A stretch of DNA of 7,645 nt from contig JACQTR010000114.1 of the NCBI GenBank assembly GCA_016210705.1, forward strand, positions 1 to 7,645, given 5' to 3'. The notes under the pieces were generated by a model. It searched no databases, was not told the origin of the DNA, and worked only from the letters and a program-made list of their open reading frames with translations. Position numbers and translations under genes: made by a program. Positions 1 to 6,159 of this stretch are shown here, one piece after another (within the stretch, counting starts at the first letter, position 1; each line of letters starts with the position of its first letter). The stretch comes from Chloroflexota bacterium. Lineage in GTDB: Bacteria > Chloroflexota > Dehalococcoidia > JACQTR01.

Positions 1-342
1 ACTATAGACGATATTAAAATATGCCATCTTGGAGATTTGGGTCACGACCTCAGCGATGAGCAGATGGCCGAACTGAGAGCTGTAGACATCCTTTTAATCC
101 CAGTGGGCGGCTCCTTTACCATTGACGCTAAGGCCGCTGCCAAAATCTGCGACGAGATCAGACCTCGGGTGGCTATACCGATGCACTTCAAGAACGACAA
201 ATGTGCCTTCCCCATCGCGGGAGTAGAGGATTTCTTACAAGGACGGCCCAACGTCAGCCGTTTTGAGGGCAGCGAGGTGGAATTCGCCAAAGAAAATCTC
301 CCCCCTGCCACCACCACCTTAGTTTTAAGGCACGCCCTCTAA
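1..342 (+). CDS. Metallo-beta-lactamase-fold hydrolase, C-terminal part (5' end outside window)
   Basis: The reading frame is open from base 1 and ends at TAA 340-342, giving 113 visible residues, so the start lies upstream of the window. Visible residues 9-15 read HLGDLGH, a metal-ligand motif of the metallo-beta-lactamase fold. It is followed by IPVGG (33-37), the TIDA segment (40-43) and IPMHF (59-63), whose His62 is the usual last metal ligand. This order is typical of the UlaG/COG2220-like branch (Zn- or Mn-dependent hydrolases, often annotated only as MBL fold metal hydrolase). The substrate cannot be told from this fragment. A TTG at 37 could be taken for a start, but it falls inside the conserved motif and is certainly internal. 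The gene converges on coaBC with 8 bp between stop codons and no terminator hairpin. Family assignment is firm; the physiological role is unknown. Confidence 0.88.
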   Translation, partial: TIDDIKICHLGDLGHDLSDEQMAELRAVDILLIPVGGSFTIDAKAAAKICDEIRPRVAIPMHFKNDKCAFPIAGVEDFLQGRPNVSRFEGSEVEFAKENLPPATTTLVLRHAL

Positions 343-350
343 AGCCTGAC

Positions 351-1541
351 CTACCTCTGGGCTAACAAAGCCGCTATTCGATCTAGGATTTTGTCGGCCA
401 GCTCGGTTTTGAGCATTAGCGGCAGGCTTTCCACACCGCCATCGCGATCAATAATGGTGACACGGTTGGTATCAACTGCAAAACCGCTATCGGGGGCGGT
501 AATATCATTGACCACTATAAAATCGAGACCTTTGGCCGCCAACTTCTTGCGTGCGTTTTCTATGAAATCCTCGCTTTCGGCGGCGAAGCCTACCTTGATA
601 GCCTTACCCTGGTATTCAGCCAAAATATCCGGGTTTTTCACCAACTCGATGGTGAGGGAACTAGCGCCCTTTTTGATTTTGTTAGGAGCAGCCACCGCAG
701 GACGATAATCGGCTACCGCCGCGGCCATAACCAGAGCATCGGTCTCCGCCGCCTCGGTTATGATAGCATCCCTCATCTCTAAAGCAGTTCGCACCGGCAC
801 CCATTTCACTCCTACCAACGGAGACAAGCTAGTAGGGCCACAAACTAGGGTTACCGAAGCCCCACGGTCTCGGGCGGCTTCAGCTATGGCGTAGCCCATC
901 TTGCCTGAGGAGGGATTGCCAATGTGACGGGCAGGATCGATTGGCTCCTGGGTGCCGCCAGCGCTTACCACGATCTCTTTGCCCGCTAGATCGCCCCTCT
1001 GACCCAAAATCTGGCTTATTGCCCCCAAAATGTTTTCTACGGGGGCCAAGCGCCCCAACCCCATGATGCCCGAGGCCAAACGACCGTAGGCAGGCTCCAC
1101 CACAACAATCCCTCGCGAACGCAGACGCCCCAGGTTTTCTTGGGTAACAGAGTTTTCATACATGCCAGTATCCATAGCCGGAGCCAGAATAACCGGCGCT
1201 GGTGTGGCTAGAATAGTGGTGGTGAGCATGTCATCGGCGATACCCGCCGCCAACTTGGCGATGATATTGGCAGTGGCCGGAGCTATCACAACAGCATCGG
1301 CCCGCCTCGCCCAGGCCAGGTGTTGCAAGCCCTCCTCAGCATATGGATCAAACATATCCACCACTGCCGGACGATGAGTGATACTACGAAAGGTTAAAAG
1401 GGTTATAAATTCGGTAGCTGCTTTGGTCAGGATTACATCCACCTGGGCCCCGGCTTGAACCAGCTTGCTGGCCAGGTCTGCACCCTTGTAAGCGGCAATG
1501 CTACCCGCCACTCCTAGAACCACTACCTTATTATTGAGCAT
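351..1541 (-). CDS. coaBC: Bifunctional phosphopantothenoylcysteine decarboxylase / phosphopantothenate-cysteine ligase CoaBC
   Basis: This is a cytosolic enzyme of coenzyme A synthesis: the CoaB half ligates cysteine to 4'-phosphopantothenate and the CoaC half, an FMN flavoprotein, decarboxylates the product to 4'-phosphopantetheine. The 396 residues match the usual full length. The N-terminal CoaC domain (about 1-180) shows GSIAAYKG (13-20), the catalytic His74 in LQHLAWA, APATANIIAKLA (87-98), PAMDTGMY (121-128) and the substrate flap ASGIMGLGR (156-164). The CoaB domain (about 186-396) shows SAGGTQEPID (193-202), RHIGNPSSGKMG (205-216), AAAVADYRP (273-281) and the KIKK lysine motif (288-291). 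Two CoaC positions differ from the E. coli type: Asp124 replaces the Asn of PxMN, and Ser157 replaces the flap Cys. The ATG at 1541 has an AGGAGG ribosome site (1546-1551) that overlaps the coaX stop, indicating a coaX-coaBC operon. Confidence 0.96.
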   Translation of the reverse strand: MLNNKVVVLGVAGSIAAYKGADLASKLVQAGAQVDVILTKAATEFITLLTFRSITHRPAVVDMFDPYAEEGLQHLAWARRADAVVIAPATANIIAKLAAGIADDMLTTTILATPAPVILAPAMDTGMYENSVTQENLGRLRSRGIVVVEPAYGRLASGIMGLGRLAPVENILGAISQILGQRGDLAGKEIVVSAGGTQEPIDPARHIGNPSSGKMGYAIAEAARDRGASVTLVCGPTSLSPLVGVKWVPVRTALEMRDAIITEAAETDALVMAAAVADYRPAVAAPNKIKKGASSLTIELVKNPDILAEYQGKAIKVGFAAESEDFIENARKKLAAKGLDFIVVNDITAPDSGFAVDTNRVTIIDRDGGVESLPLMLKTELADKILDRIAALLAQR

Positions 1542-1545
1542 GAAG

Positions 1546-1551
1546 CCTCCT
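1546..1551 (-). promoter_or_regulatory. Ribosome binding site of coaBC overlapping the coaX stop
   Basis: On the minus strand AGGAGG lies 4 nt before the coaBC ATG (1541), and the coaX TAG stop (1550-1552) shares two bases with it. Terminating coaX ribosomes would cover this site, so translational coupling of the two CoA genes is likely. Coupling itself is inferred. Confidence 0.8.
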
Positions 1552-2317
1552 AAGGCCGGTTTAACTCATGAATGAAGCGCAACCCTTCCAAAGTCAGGTT
1601 AGGGTTTACAATCTCTATAACCGGAATCTCCCGAGCAATGACCTCAGCCAAACCTCCAGTAGCTACCACCCGAACTCCCCCACCCATTTCCTTCTGGAAG
1701 CGGGCCACCAGCCCTTCAACAAGCCCCACATAGCCGTAGATGATGCCAGACTGGATGCTAGCCACGGTATTGCGACCGATGGCCTGTTTAGGCCGCATAA
1801 GTTCGATCCTAGGCAGGCGCGCAGCGCGCTCAAAAAGAGCCTCGGCGGCGATGACAATGCCAGGTGCAATGGCTCCCCCCAGATAATCCCCATCTCGGGA
1901 AATGGCATCGAAAACAGTGGCGGTGCCACAATCGACGACGATGACCGGCCCCCCGTAGAGACGGTAAGCAGCCACGGCATCGGTCACCCGGTCGGCCCCT
2001 ACCTCCCGAGGGTTGTCATAAAGGATGCGAATGCCCGTCTTGAGGCCAGACCCTACCACCAAAGGAGTTATCCCAAAATATTGCTGGTTAAGTTCGTTAA
2101 AAGTGGTTACGAGAGGAGGGACACTACTGCACATGATAGTGTCCTTTATTTGAGAAGGATCCAAGTCCCGTCCTTGCAAGAAATTCAACAGGAGAACCGC
2201 ATATTCATCGGGCATTTTATGTACATCCGTGGCCATACGCCAAGTGGCACGCAGTACAGCCCCATCAAATGCCCCCAGGGTGACGTTGGTATTACCAATA
2301 TCTATAGCTAACAGCAC
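1550..2317 (-). CDS. coaX: Type III pantothenate kinase CoaX
   Basis: It phosphorylates pantothenate with ATP (or another phosphate donor) in the first committed step of coenzyme A synthesis in the cytosol. The 255-residue length is typical of the ASKHA-fold type III family. Visible motifs are DIGNTN (6-11, phosphate loop with Asp6), PREVGADR (103-110, with catalytic Asp109), DCGTAT (129-134), GGAIAPG (147-153), SIQSGIIYGY (187-196) and ATGG (219-222). The start is GTG (2315-2317): the codon directly upstream in frame is a TAG stop, so no longer form is possible, and a GGGGGA ribosome site sits 6 nt before it. As known for the family, type III kinases are not feedback-inhibited by CoA, unlike type I. 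It directly precedes coaBC, so consecutive steps of one pathway are made from one message. Confidence 0.96.
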   Translation of the reverse strand: MLLAIDIGNTNVTLGAFDGAVLRATWRMATDVHKMPDEYAVLLLNFLQGRDLDPSQIKDTIMCSSVPPLVTTFNELNQQYFGITPLVVGSGLKTGIRILYDNPREVGADRVTDAVAAYRLYGGPVIVVDCGTATVFDAISRDGDYLGGAIAPGIVIAAEALFERAARLPRIELMRPKQAIGRNTVASIQSGIIYGYVGLVEGLVARFQKEMGGGVRVVATGGLAEVIAREIPVIEIVNPNLTLEGLRFIHELNRP

Positions 2318-2321
2318 CTAT

Positions 2322-2328
2322 TTCCCCC
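2322..2328 (-). promoter_or_regulatory. Ribosome binding site deciding the GTG start of coaX
   Basis: A minus-strand GGGGGAA run lies about 6 nt upstream of GTG 2315-2317. Together with the in-frame TAG at 2318-2320 it fixes the GTG as the coaX start. Its first base coincides with the last region of the stop codon (2328-2330) of the upstream methyltransferase remnant. Confidence 0.7.
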
Positions 2329-2468
2329 TAGGAAAACAATGCCTGCCTATTATATAGGACTAGCCATTTACACGCAACGGGGGCAGTGCATTCACAAAGC
2401 GGAGTTTCAAGCCGCCGCCACTCAGCCTCTATGTTCCTATCATAGAATTCTCGTACAATATCGCTCAT
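2328..2468 (-). pseudogene. N-terminal remnant of a SAM-dependent methyltransferase
   Basis: A 46-codon ORF begins at ATG 2466-2468 and ends at TAG 2328-2330. Its first 24 residues contain REFYDRNIEAEWRRL followed by TPL, which closely resembles the conserved start of many class I SAM-dependent methyltransferases (the pattern VREYYDRNAEREWERL). After about residue 25 the similarity stops. The tail (CECTAPVACKWL) does not look like the expected next helix, and the glycine-rich SAM-binding motif is absent in all three frames before coaX. The simplest reading is a gene truncated by deletion near position 2390-2396, with only its 5' end left. The stop codon lies 10 nt before the coaX GTG, so a small coupled leader ORF cannot be excluded. 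No clear ribosome site precedes the ATG. The family call rests on remembered pattern similarity over a short stretch. Confidence 0.5.
2349..2377 (-). promoter_or_regulatory. Probable sigma-70-type promoter of coaX-coaBC
   Basis: On the minus strand a perfect TATAAT -10 box (2349-2354) lies 17 nt downstream of a weaker TTGCGT -35 element (2372-2377). Transcription would begin near 2342, giving a leader of about 25 nt before the coaX GTG. The element lies inside the tail of the methyltransferase remnant, so coaX would be expressed independently of that stub. This is a sequence match only; the -35 element matches at 3 of 6 bases. Confidence 0.55.
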
Positions 2469-2553
2469 AATGGTCCAGTTGGCACCAAGGGGCTACCAAC
2501 AGTCTTGGCCTTAGCATTGTGATCAACCTGGCACAGGCCGGACCTACCGCCTA

Positions 2554-2997
2554 TTAGATGAGCGCCATAGCCACTACAGCCTCTATGGGTACGGCAAGCT
2601 CACGTATGATCCGCAATTGCTCACCTCGCAATGGCAGGGGCAGCTCATCTTCACCGACAACGTGAAACCCATGTGGGGCATAGAACTTCGTCATCGCGGG
2701 GGAGCATAGCAAGTACAGCGGACGACTCTTTTCCTCACTCGACAATTTTGACACCAGTGTTGAGCCAACCCCACGCTTTCGCCATCCCACAGCGACGGCT
2801 AGGCTGGCCAGTTCCTTCTCGCCGGCTGGCCATTGTTTGATGCGACCACAGCCTATGATCAGGCCGCTCGCGCAAGCCACCAGGAACTGCCGCGCGGATA
2901 ATCCTGTCCTATCCCCCCGCACACTAGTCAATAGCTTGCTTATGTGCCCCAGATCTTCTTCGGTTGCACGTCTATACTGGATGTCGGCCGCCTTCAT
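2554..2997 (-). CDS. GNAT family N-acetyltransferase, ArgA/COG1246-like
   Basis: This 147-residue single-domain protein has the GNAT fold and would transfer an acetyl group from acetyl-CoA to an amine. Strand 1 starts at IQYRRAT (6-12), followed by the LIIGCGRI strand (46-53). Next come the core strand ASLAVAVGW (64-72) and the pyrophosphate-binding loop RKRGVG (73-78), matching the R/Q-x-x-G-x-G/A motif. The segment LYLLCSPAMTKFYAPHGF (94-111) and the following EDELPLPLR (116-124) resemble the C-terminal part of N-acetylglutamate-synthase-like GNAT proteins, but substrate specificity is not deducible. The ATG at 2997 has a weak GGTGGA ribosome site 8 nt upstream. It follows the other GNAT gene by 116 nt and precedes the methyltransferase remnant. 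No antitoxin-like partner is adjacent. Confidence 0.82.
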   Translation of the reverse strand: MKAADIQYRRATEEDLGHISKLLTSVRGDRTGLSARQFLVACASGLIIGCGRIKQWPAGEKELASLAVAVGWRKRGVGSTLVSKLSSEEKSRPLYLLCSPAMTKFYAPHGFHVVGEDELPLPLRGEQLRIIRELAVPIEAVVAMALI

Positions 2998-3113
2998 GGC
3001 GCAATTCCACCCTCACTCGGTCAATGGCGCGATGCTCCGAAGCGGGACAGAACCAAACTCGTTACCTTCTCGCCCGCCTTTCGTAAAGTGAAACTACTCA
3101 CGGCTTCAGTGCC

Positions 3114-3686
3114 TTATTGCCTTACTGGACCCTTGCACGCTAGATGCTTGACCATGATCAAACACGGGCTATCCTCGCCCCAGAGATTGTTCTCCTCCAG
3201 GGGGCGAAAGCCCAACGCTGTGTAGAAGGCCCGAGTTCGAGCGTAGCTCTCGGCAGGCCTCGATGGACCAAGGATCTTCACCTCCAGGTACTCGACCTTA
3301 CGGCTATGCAAAAGCTCCTCCACATGTTTCACGAGCGCTCGCCCAACACCATGGCGGTGAAAGTCACTCTTAACTGCCATAACATGCATTCCAGCCGTAT
3401 AGTCATTGTGCTGATTGATTGCTAGCAACCCAACAATGCCTTCCTCGGCTTCGGCGACGAAGCACTCCATGTGCTCCAGATCACGACGGTACTGGATGAT
3501 GGACGCCTCAATACCGAACCATTCCGGCAACGAACGCACAATATCTTCGCAGATATTCGCTTCCTCTGCCAGCATCCGCCGAACGCGGAAAGCTTCTGTT
3601 TCGCTAGCCAAAGGTCTTCTCAAACTGCTGTAACCATCCGAACCCAGCTCGCAAATACTCCTCGGGAGCGATTTCCTTATAGACAT
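3114..3686 (-). CDS. GNAT family N-acetyltransferase
   Basis: This 190-residue protein carries one GNAT domain (about 32-182). It shows the entry strand FRVRRML (33-39), PEWFGIE (54-60), a GLLAINQ strand (86-92), the core strand MHVMAVKSDF (100-109) and the acetyl-CoA loop RHGVGR (111-116). The C-terminal block is YARTRAFYTALGFRPLEE (148-165), then SPCLIMVK (173-180). This block recurs in a distinct subfamily of bacterial GNATs of unknown substrate. The first 30 residues and the last 8 (ACKGPVRQ) look non-conserved. ATG 3684-3686 is the most upstream usable start: the frame is open further but holds no ATG, GTG or TTG before a stop. TTG codons at residues 22 and 26 are alternatives, and the ribosome site is weak in all cases. 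It is not closely similar to the neighbouring GNAT, so it is not a recent duplicate. Confidence 0.83.
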   Translation of the reverse strand: MSIRKSLPRSICELGSDGYSSLRRPLASETEAFRVRRMLAEEANICEDIVRSLPEWFGIEASIIQYRRDLEHMECFVAEAEEGIVGLLAINQHNDYTAGMHVMAVKSDFHRHGVGRALVKHVEELLHSRKVEYLEVKILGPSRPAESYARTRAFYTALGFRPLEENNLWGEDSPCLIMVKHLACKGPVRQ

Positions 3687-3806
3687 CGGGCTCTTTCGAG
3701 TAACAGTGCCCCTCTGTAATTGCCGTGCATAGATGTATCCACACTTATAACCGTGAGCCAGCCCTATAGGCCGACCATGCCACAGCTATTGACATTAGAC
3801 TTAAGA

Positions 3807-4766
3807 CTAACTTTTGGGAAGAACAGCTCCCACAAAGCCGCGGTGCCCCCGGACAAACTCGGCAGCGGTCAGCGGTCGCCCCCCCTCCAGTTGAACCCGA
3901 ATCAATCCCAGAACACCGTCGGCAGTTTGGACGCCTACCTCAATCTCTACGTCCTCCTCTCTAACAGGAGGCACTAACTGCATCACATGTCCTGGCTCCA
4001 GATCTGGCCTGGCCGAAATGGGAATTGCCTCCAGGATCTTGAGGATCTTGCCCTGCCAATGGGTGTAGCAGCCAGGCCAGGGCTGAAAGGCCCGAACCTT
4101 TCGCCGTAGCTCTTGTATGGGCATTCGCCAGTCCATCTCGCCGTCCTCTTTGGTAAGCAAGCGACTGTAGGTGGCTTCGGCCTCGTTTTGAGGCTTAGGA
4201 ATAAGATCATGAGCCAACCACTTGAGAAGGGCTTCCATTAGCAATTGAGCGCCGAGCTGGGCCAGACGGCTAGTGAGGGAAAGGGTGGTATCCCTAGGAT
4301 ATATCAGGGTTTGACGTTGCACCAGGATGGGGCCGGTGTCCATGCCAGCGTCCATGAACATAAGGGTTACTCCAGTAACCTCATCGCCAGCCAGAATAGC
4401 TGCAACAATCGGAGAAGGGCCCCGATGCCTAGGCAGGAGAGAGGCATGTAGATTAAGACAGCCCTCGGGAGGTATGGCTAACACCTTTTTGGGCAAGATC
4501 AAACCGTAAGCGGCAACAATAATAAGATCGGGGTGCAGACTCTGGAGATGAGCTTGAACCTCAGAACTTCTCAAACTGATGGGTTGGATCACCTCAAGGC
4601 CATGTCGCAAAGCTAGCGATTTCACGGGAGAGGAAGATAGGTGTCGCCCCCTGCCCAATGGGCGGTCAGGTTGAGTGTAAACGGCCACCACCTGATGCTC
4701 GCTGTCCACCAGTCGTACTAGGGTAGGCACAGCAAAGGCAGGAGTGCCCATAAAGACGATTCGCAT
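3807..4766 (-). CDS. fmt: Methionyl-tRNA formyltransferase Fmt
   Basis: It formylates Met-tRNA(fMet) using 10-formyltetrahydrofolate in the cytosol, supplying the initiator tRNA. With the ATG at 4766 the protein is 319 residues, the usual family length. The N-terminal formyltransferase domain shows FMGTPAFAVP (5-14), the active-site block NLHASLLPRHRGPSPI (105-120) with catalytic Asn105 and His107, and MDAGMDTGPIL (138-148) with catalytic Asp143. The linker motif TKEDGEMDW (205-213) and RAFQPWPGCYT (225-235) open the C-terminal OB-like tRNA-binding domain. A GTG at 4787 would add seven residues (MLEFLTR). Neither start has a good ribosome site, so I chose the one that begins at the conserved MRIVFMGTP. 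The gene is divergent from the propeller gene; no def or priA neighbour is present in the window. Confidence 0.95.
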   Translation of the reverse strand: MRIVFMGTPAFAVPTLVRLVDSEHQVVAVYTQPDRPLGRGRHLSSSPVKSLALRHGLEVIQPISLRSSEVQAHLQSLHPDLIIVAAYGLILPKKVLAIPPEGCLNLHASLLPRHRGPSPIVAAILAGDEVTGVTLMFMDAGMDTGPILVQRQTLIYPRDTTLSLTSRLAQLGAQLLMEALLKWLAHDLIPKPQNEAEATYSRLLTKEDGEMDWRMPIQELRRKVRAFQPWPGCYTHWQGKILKILEAIPISARPDLEPGHVMQLVPPVREEDVEIEVGVQTADGVLGLIRVQLEGGRPLTAAEFVRGHRGFVGAVLPKS

Positions 4767-4822
4767 TCTAGTCAGGAATTCTAACACGCCTTCGTCTTAC
4801 AAACAATGAACGCTCTTCCACG

Positions 4823-4851
4823 TTGACAGGCTATTAAGGTAAGTCTAGAAT
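4823..4851 (+). promoter_or_regulatory. Near-consensus sigma-70-type promoter of the propeller gene
   Basis: TTGACA (4823-4828) is followed after exactly 17 nt by TAGAAT (4846-4851). This gives 11 of 12 consensus matches with optimal spacing. Transcription would start near 4858, only about 15 nt before the ATG and just ahead of the AGGAGA ribosome site (4861-4866). The leader is therefore minimal and leaves no room for a riboswitch or attenuator. Confidence 0.8.
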
Positions 4852-4860
4852 CAAAAGCAT

Positions 4861-4866
4861 AGGAGA
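4861..4866 (+). promoter_or_regulatory. Ribosome binding site of the propeller gene
   Basis: AGGAGA lies 6 nt before ATG 4873. It is a strong site that fixes the start of the propeller protein and so its N-terminal membrane anchor. Confidence 0.8.
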
Positions 4867-4872
4867 TTTTAA

Positions 4873-6120
4873 ATGAGCCATCATCGGCGGCTATGGATTT
4901 TAGGCCTGGGGCTTTTAACCATAATAGGGGGATTTACCTATTGGCAGCGGAGTTCATCTGAGCCCCCTCCACCCCCTAGCTCCTCTATTAGCTATAACTC
5001 TGGCCCCGGAAACTGGGCCATGTTTGGCAGAGATTCTGCCCGTACCCATTATATAGCCAAGGCCTCCCCTCAGCCAAAAGGAACCCTCAAATGGCGTTTA
5101 GCTACCAAAGCCCCCCTTTTAGCCTCACCAGCGGTGGTAGACGGTGTAGTCTATGTGGCCACTGGAGATAATCGCTTCCTGGCCGTAGACTCAGCCATCG
5201 GCCAGATCCGCTGGGAATATCCTGTCAGCGGTCCTATAGATTCTTCACCAGCGGTAGCCGATGGGTTAGTTTACGTGGGACAACGAGACGGTCAGCTGCT
5301 GGCAATAGACATCGCCACCGGAATCCTACGTTGGGATTTCAAAACAGATGGCCCTATATACTCTTCACCTTTGGTAGCCGAGGGCACGATCTATGTGGGC
5401 TCATCGGACAAAGGGCTTTATGCTTTGGACGCGGCCAAAGGAACCCTTCGTTGGCGCACGTCATTAAAAGGAGGAATATCTGCCTCTCCAACCTTGAGCG
5501 ATGGCATCCTTGCAGTAGGCTCTCGGGGCAAGAACATATATTTCATCGATCCCGATACAGGCAGCAAACGCCTGGTTTATGAAACAACAAGGGGTATCGA
5601 AGCCTCAGCGGCGGCGATAGGGGATACCTTCTATGTGGGTGGAGGCGATGGGGTGGTAAACGCTATCAAAGGCAATGCCAAAAGGCATTTTTTTGAGCGA
5701 GCCATCCGTTTTGCTTGGACGCAGTTCTATATTTGGGGGATAGCGCCCGAACCTCCCCACCAATCAGGTTACGTATGGTCGGTACGGCTGGCTAGGCAAC
5801 CTTTTTACTCCTCCCCGGCTGTAGGGACAGATATGGTCTACATAGGTTCCCCCGATGGTAAGGTTTACGCTCTGGACGCAGCCAGCGGAGAGAAACGTTG
5901 GGAATTCGACACCGGATATGTTGTTCACTCCTCCCCTGCGGTGGTGGATAACACTCTTTACGTGGGCTCCGATGACGGAAGCCTTTACGCTTTAGACTCT
6001 CGCAGCGGTGAAAAGCTATGGCAATTCGTTACCCAAGGCCGAATAACCACATCCCCAGCAGTGGCCGATGGAGTGATCTACTTTGGCTCCGACGACGGTT
6101 ACCTCTACGTCCTGGAATAA
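4873..6120 (+). CDS. Signal-anchored PQQ-like (BamB-like) eight-blade beta-propeller protein
   Basis: The 415-residue protein starts with a short basic tail and one hydrophobic segment (about 7-23, LWILGLGLLTIIGGFTY), then a proline run PPPPP (31-35). It is probably tethered to the outer face of the membrane. No lipobox Cys is visible. A GNWAMFGRDSARTHY block (46-60) precedes the propeller. Repeats with the pattern SSPAV-DG-YVGS-DG-LYALD-G--W begin near residues 80, 120, 160, 200, 240, 309, 349 and 389, an almost exact 40-residue period. The last repeat lacks its W strand, which residues 70-77 (GTLKWRLA) can supply, closing an eight-blade ring. Blade 5 carries about 29 extra residues rich in aromatics (270-302). 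Repeat proteins of this type act as scaffolds (BamB) or enzymes that bind PQQ. I see no evidence for the cofactor here, so the function is unknown. Confidence 0.85.
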   Translation: MSHHRRLWILGLGLLTIIGGFTYWQRSSSEPPPPPSSSISYNSGPGNWAMFGRDSARTHYIAKASPQPKGTLKWRLATKAPLLASPAVVDGVVYVATGDNRFLAVDSAIGQIRWEYPVSGPIDSSPAVADGLVYVGQRDGQLLAIDIATGILRWDFKTDGPIYSSPLVAEGTIYVGSSDKGLYALDAAKGTLRWRTSLKGGISASPTLSDGILAVGSRGKNIYFIDPDTGSKRLVYETTRGIEASAAAIGDTFYVGGGDGVVNAIKGNAKRHFFERAIRFAWTQFYIWGIAPEPPHQSGYVWSVRLARQPFYSSPAVGTDMVYIGSPDGKVYALDAASGEKRWEFDTGYVVHSSPAVVDNTLYVGSDDGSLYALDSRSGEKLWQFVTQGRITTSPAVADGVIYFGSDDGYLYVLE

Positions 6121-6159
6121 CTGCACTCTAAAGACTGCGCCAAGAATAGTATCCAAAAT

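Noticed and set aside
1568..2311. Long plus-strand open frame (247 codons) antisense to coaX
   Set aside because: It lies opposite a gene with all CoaX motifs, shows no recognisable domain and has a composition typical of an antisense shadow.
2469..2553. Further gene remnant between the first GNAT stop and the methyltransferase stub
   Set aside because: All frames were read by eye. Only short, unrecognisable stretches appear, with no stable hairpin or repeat.
2554..3686. GNAT toxin-antitoxin module (TacT-like)
   Set aside because: No ribbon-helix-helix or HTH antitoxin ORF is adjacent to either GNAT, and the spacing is unlike a tightly coupled toxin-antitoxin pair.
2554..3686. Tandem duplication of one acetyltransferase
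   Set aside because: The two proteins share only generic GNAT motifs. Their lengths, C-terminal blocks and N-terminal regions differ, so a recent duplication is not supported.
3795..3810. Short palindrome TTAGACTTAAGACTAA at the fmt stop
   Set aside because: It is AT-rich, has one mismatched pair and lacks a following T-tract on the minus strand, so it is neither a convincing terminator nor a clear operator.
5110..6117. DNA-level tandem repeat of 120 bp in the propeller gene
   Set aside because: The 40-residue period is clear in protein, but the codons have diverged between blades. It is an old protein repeat, not a recent DNA tandem array.
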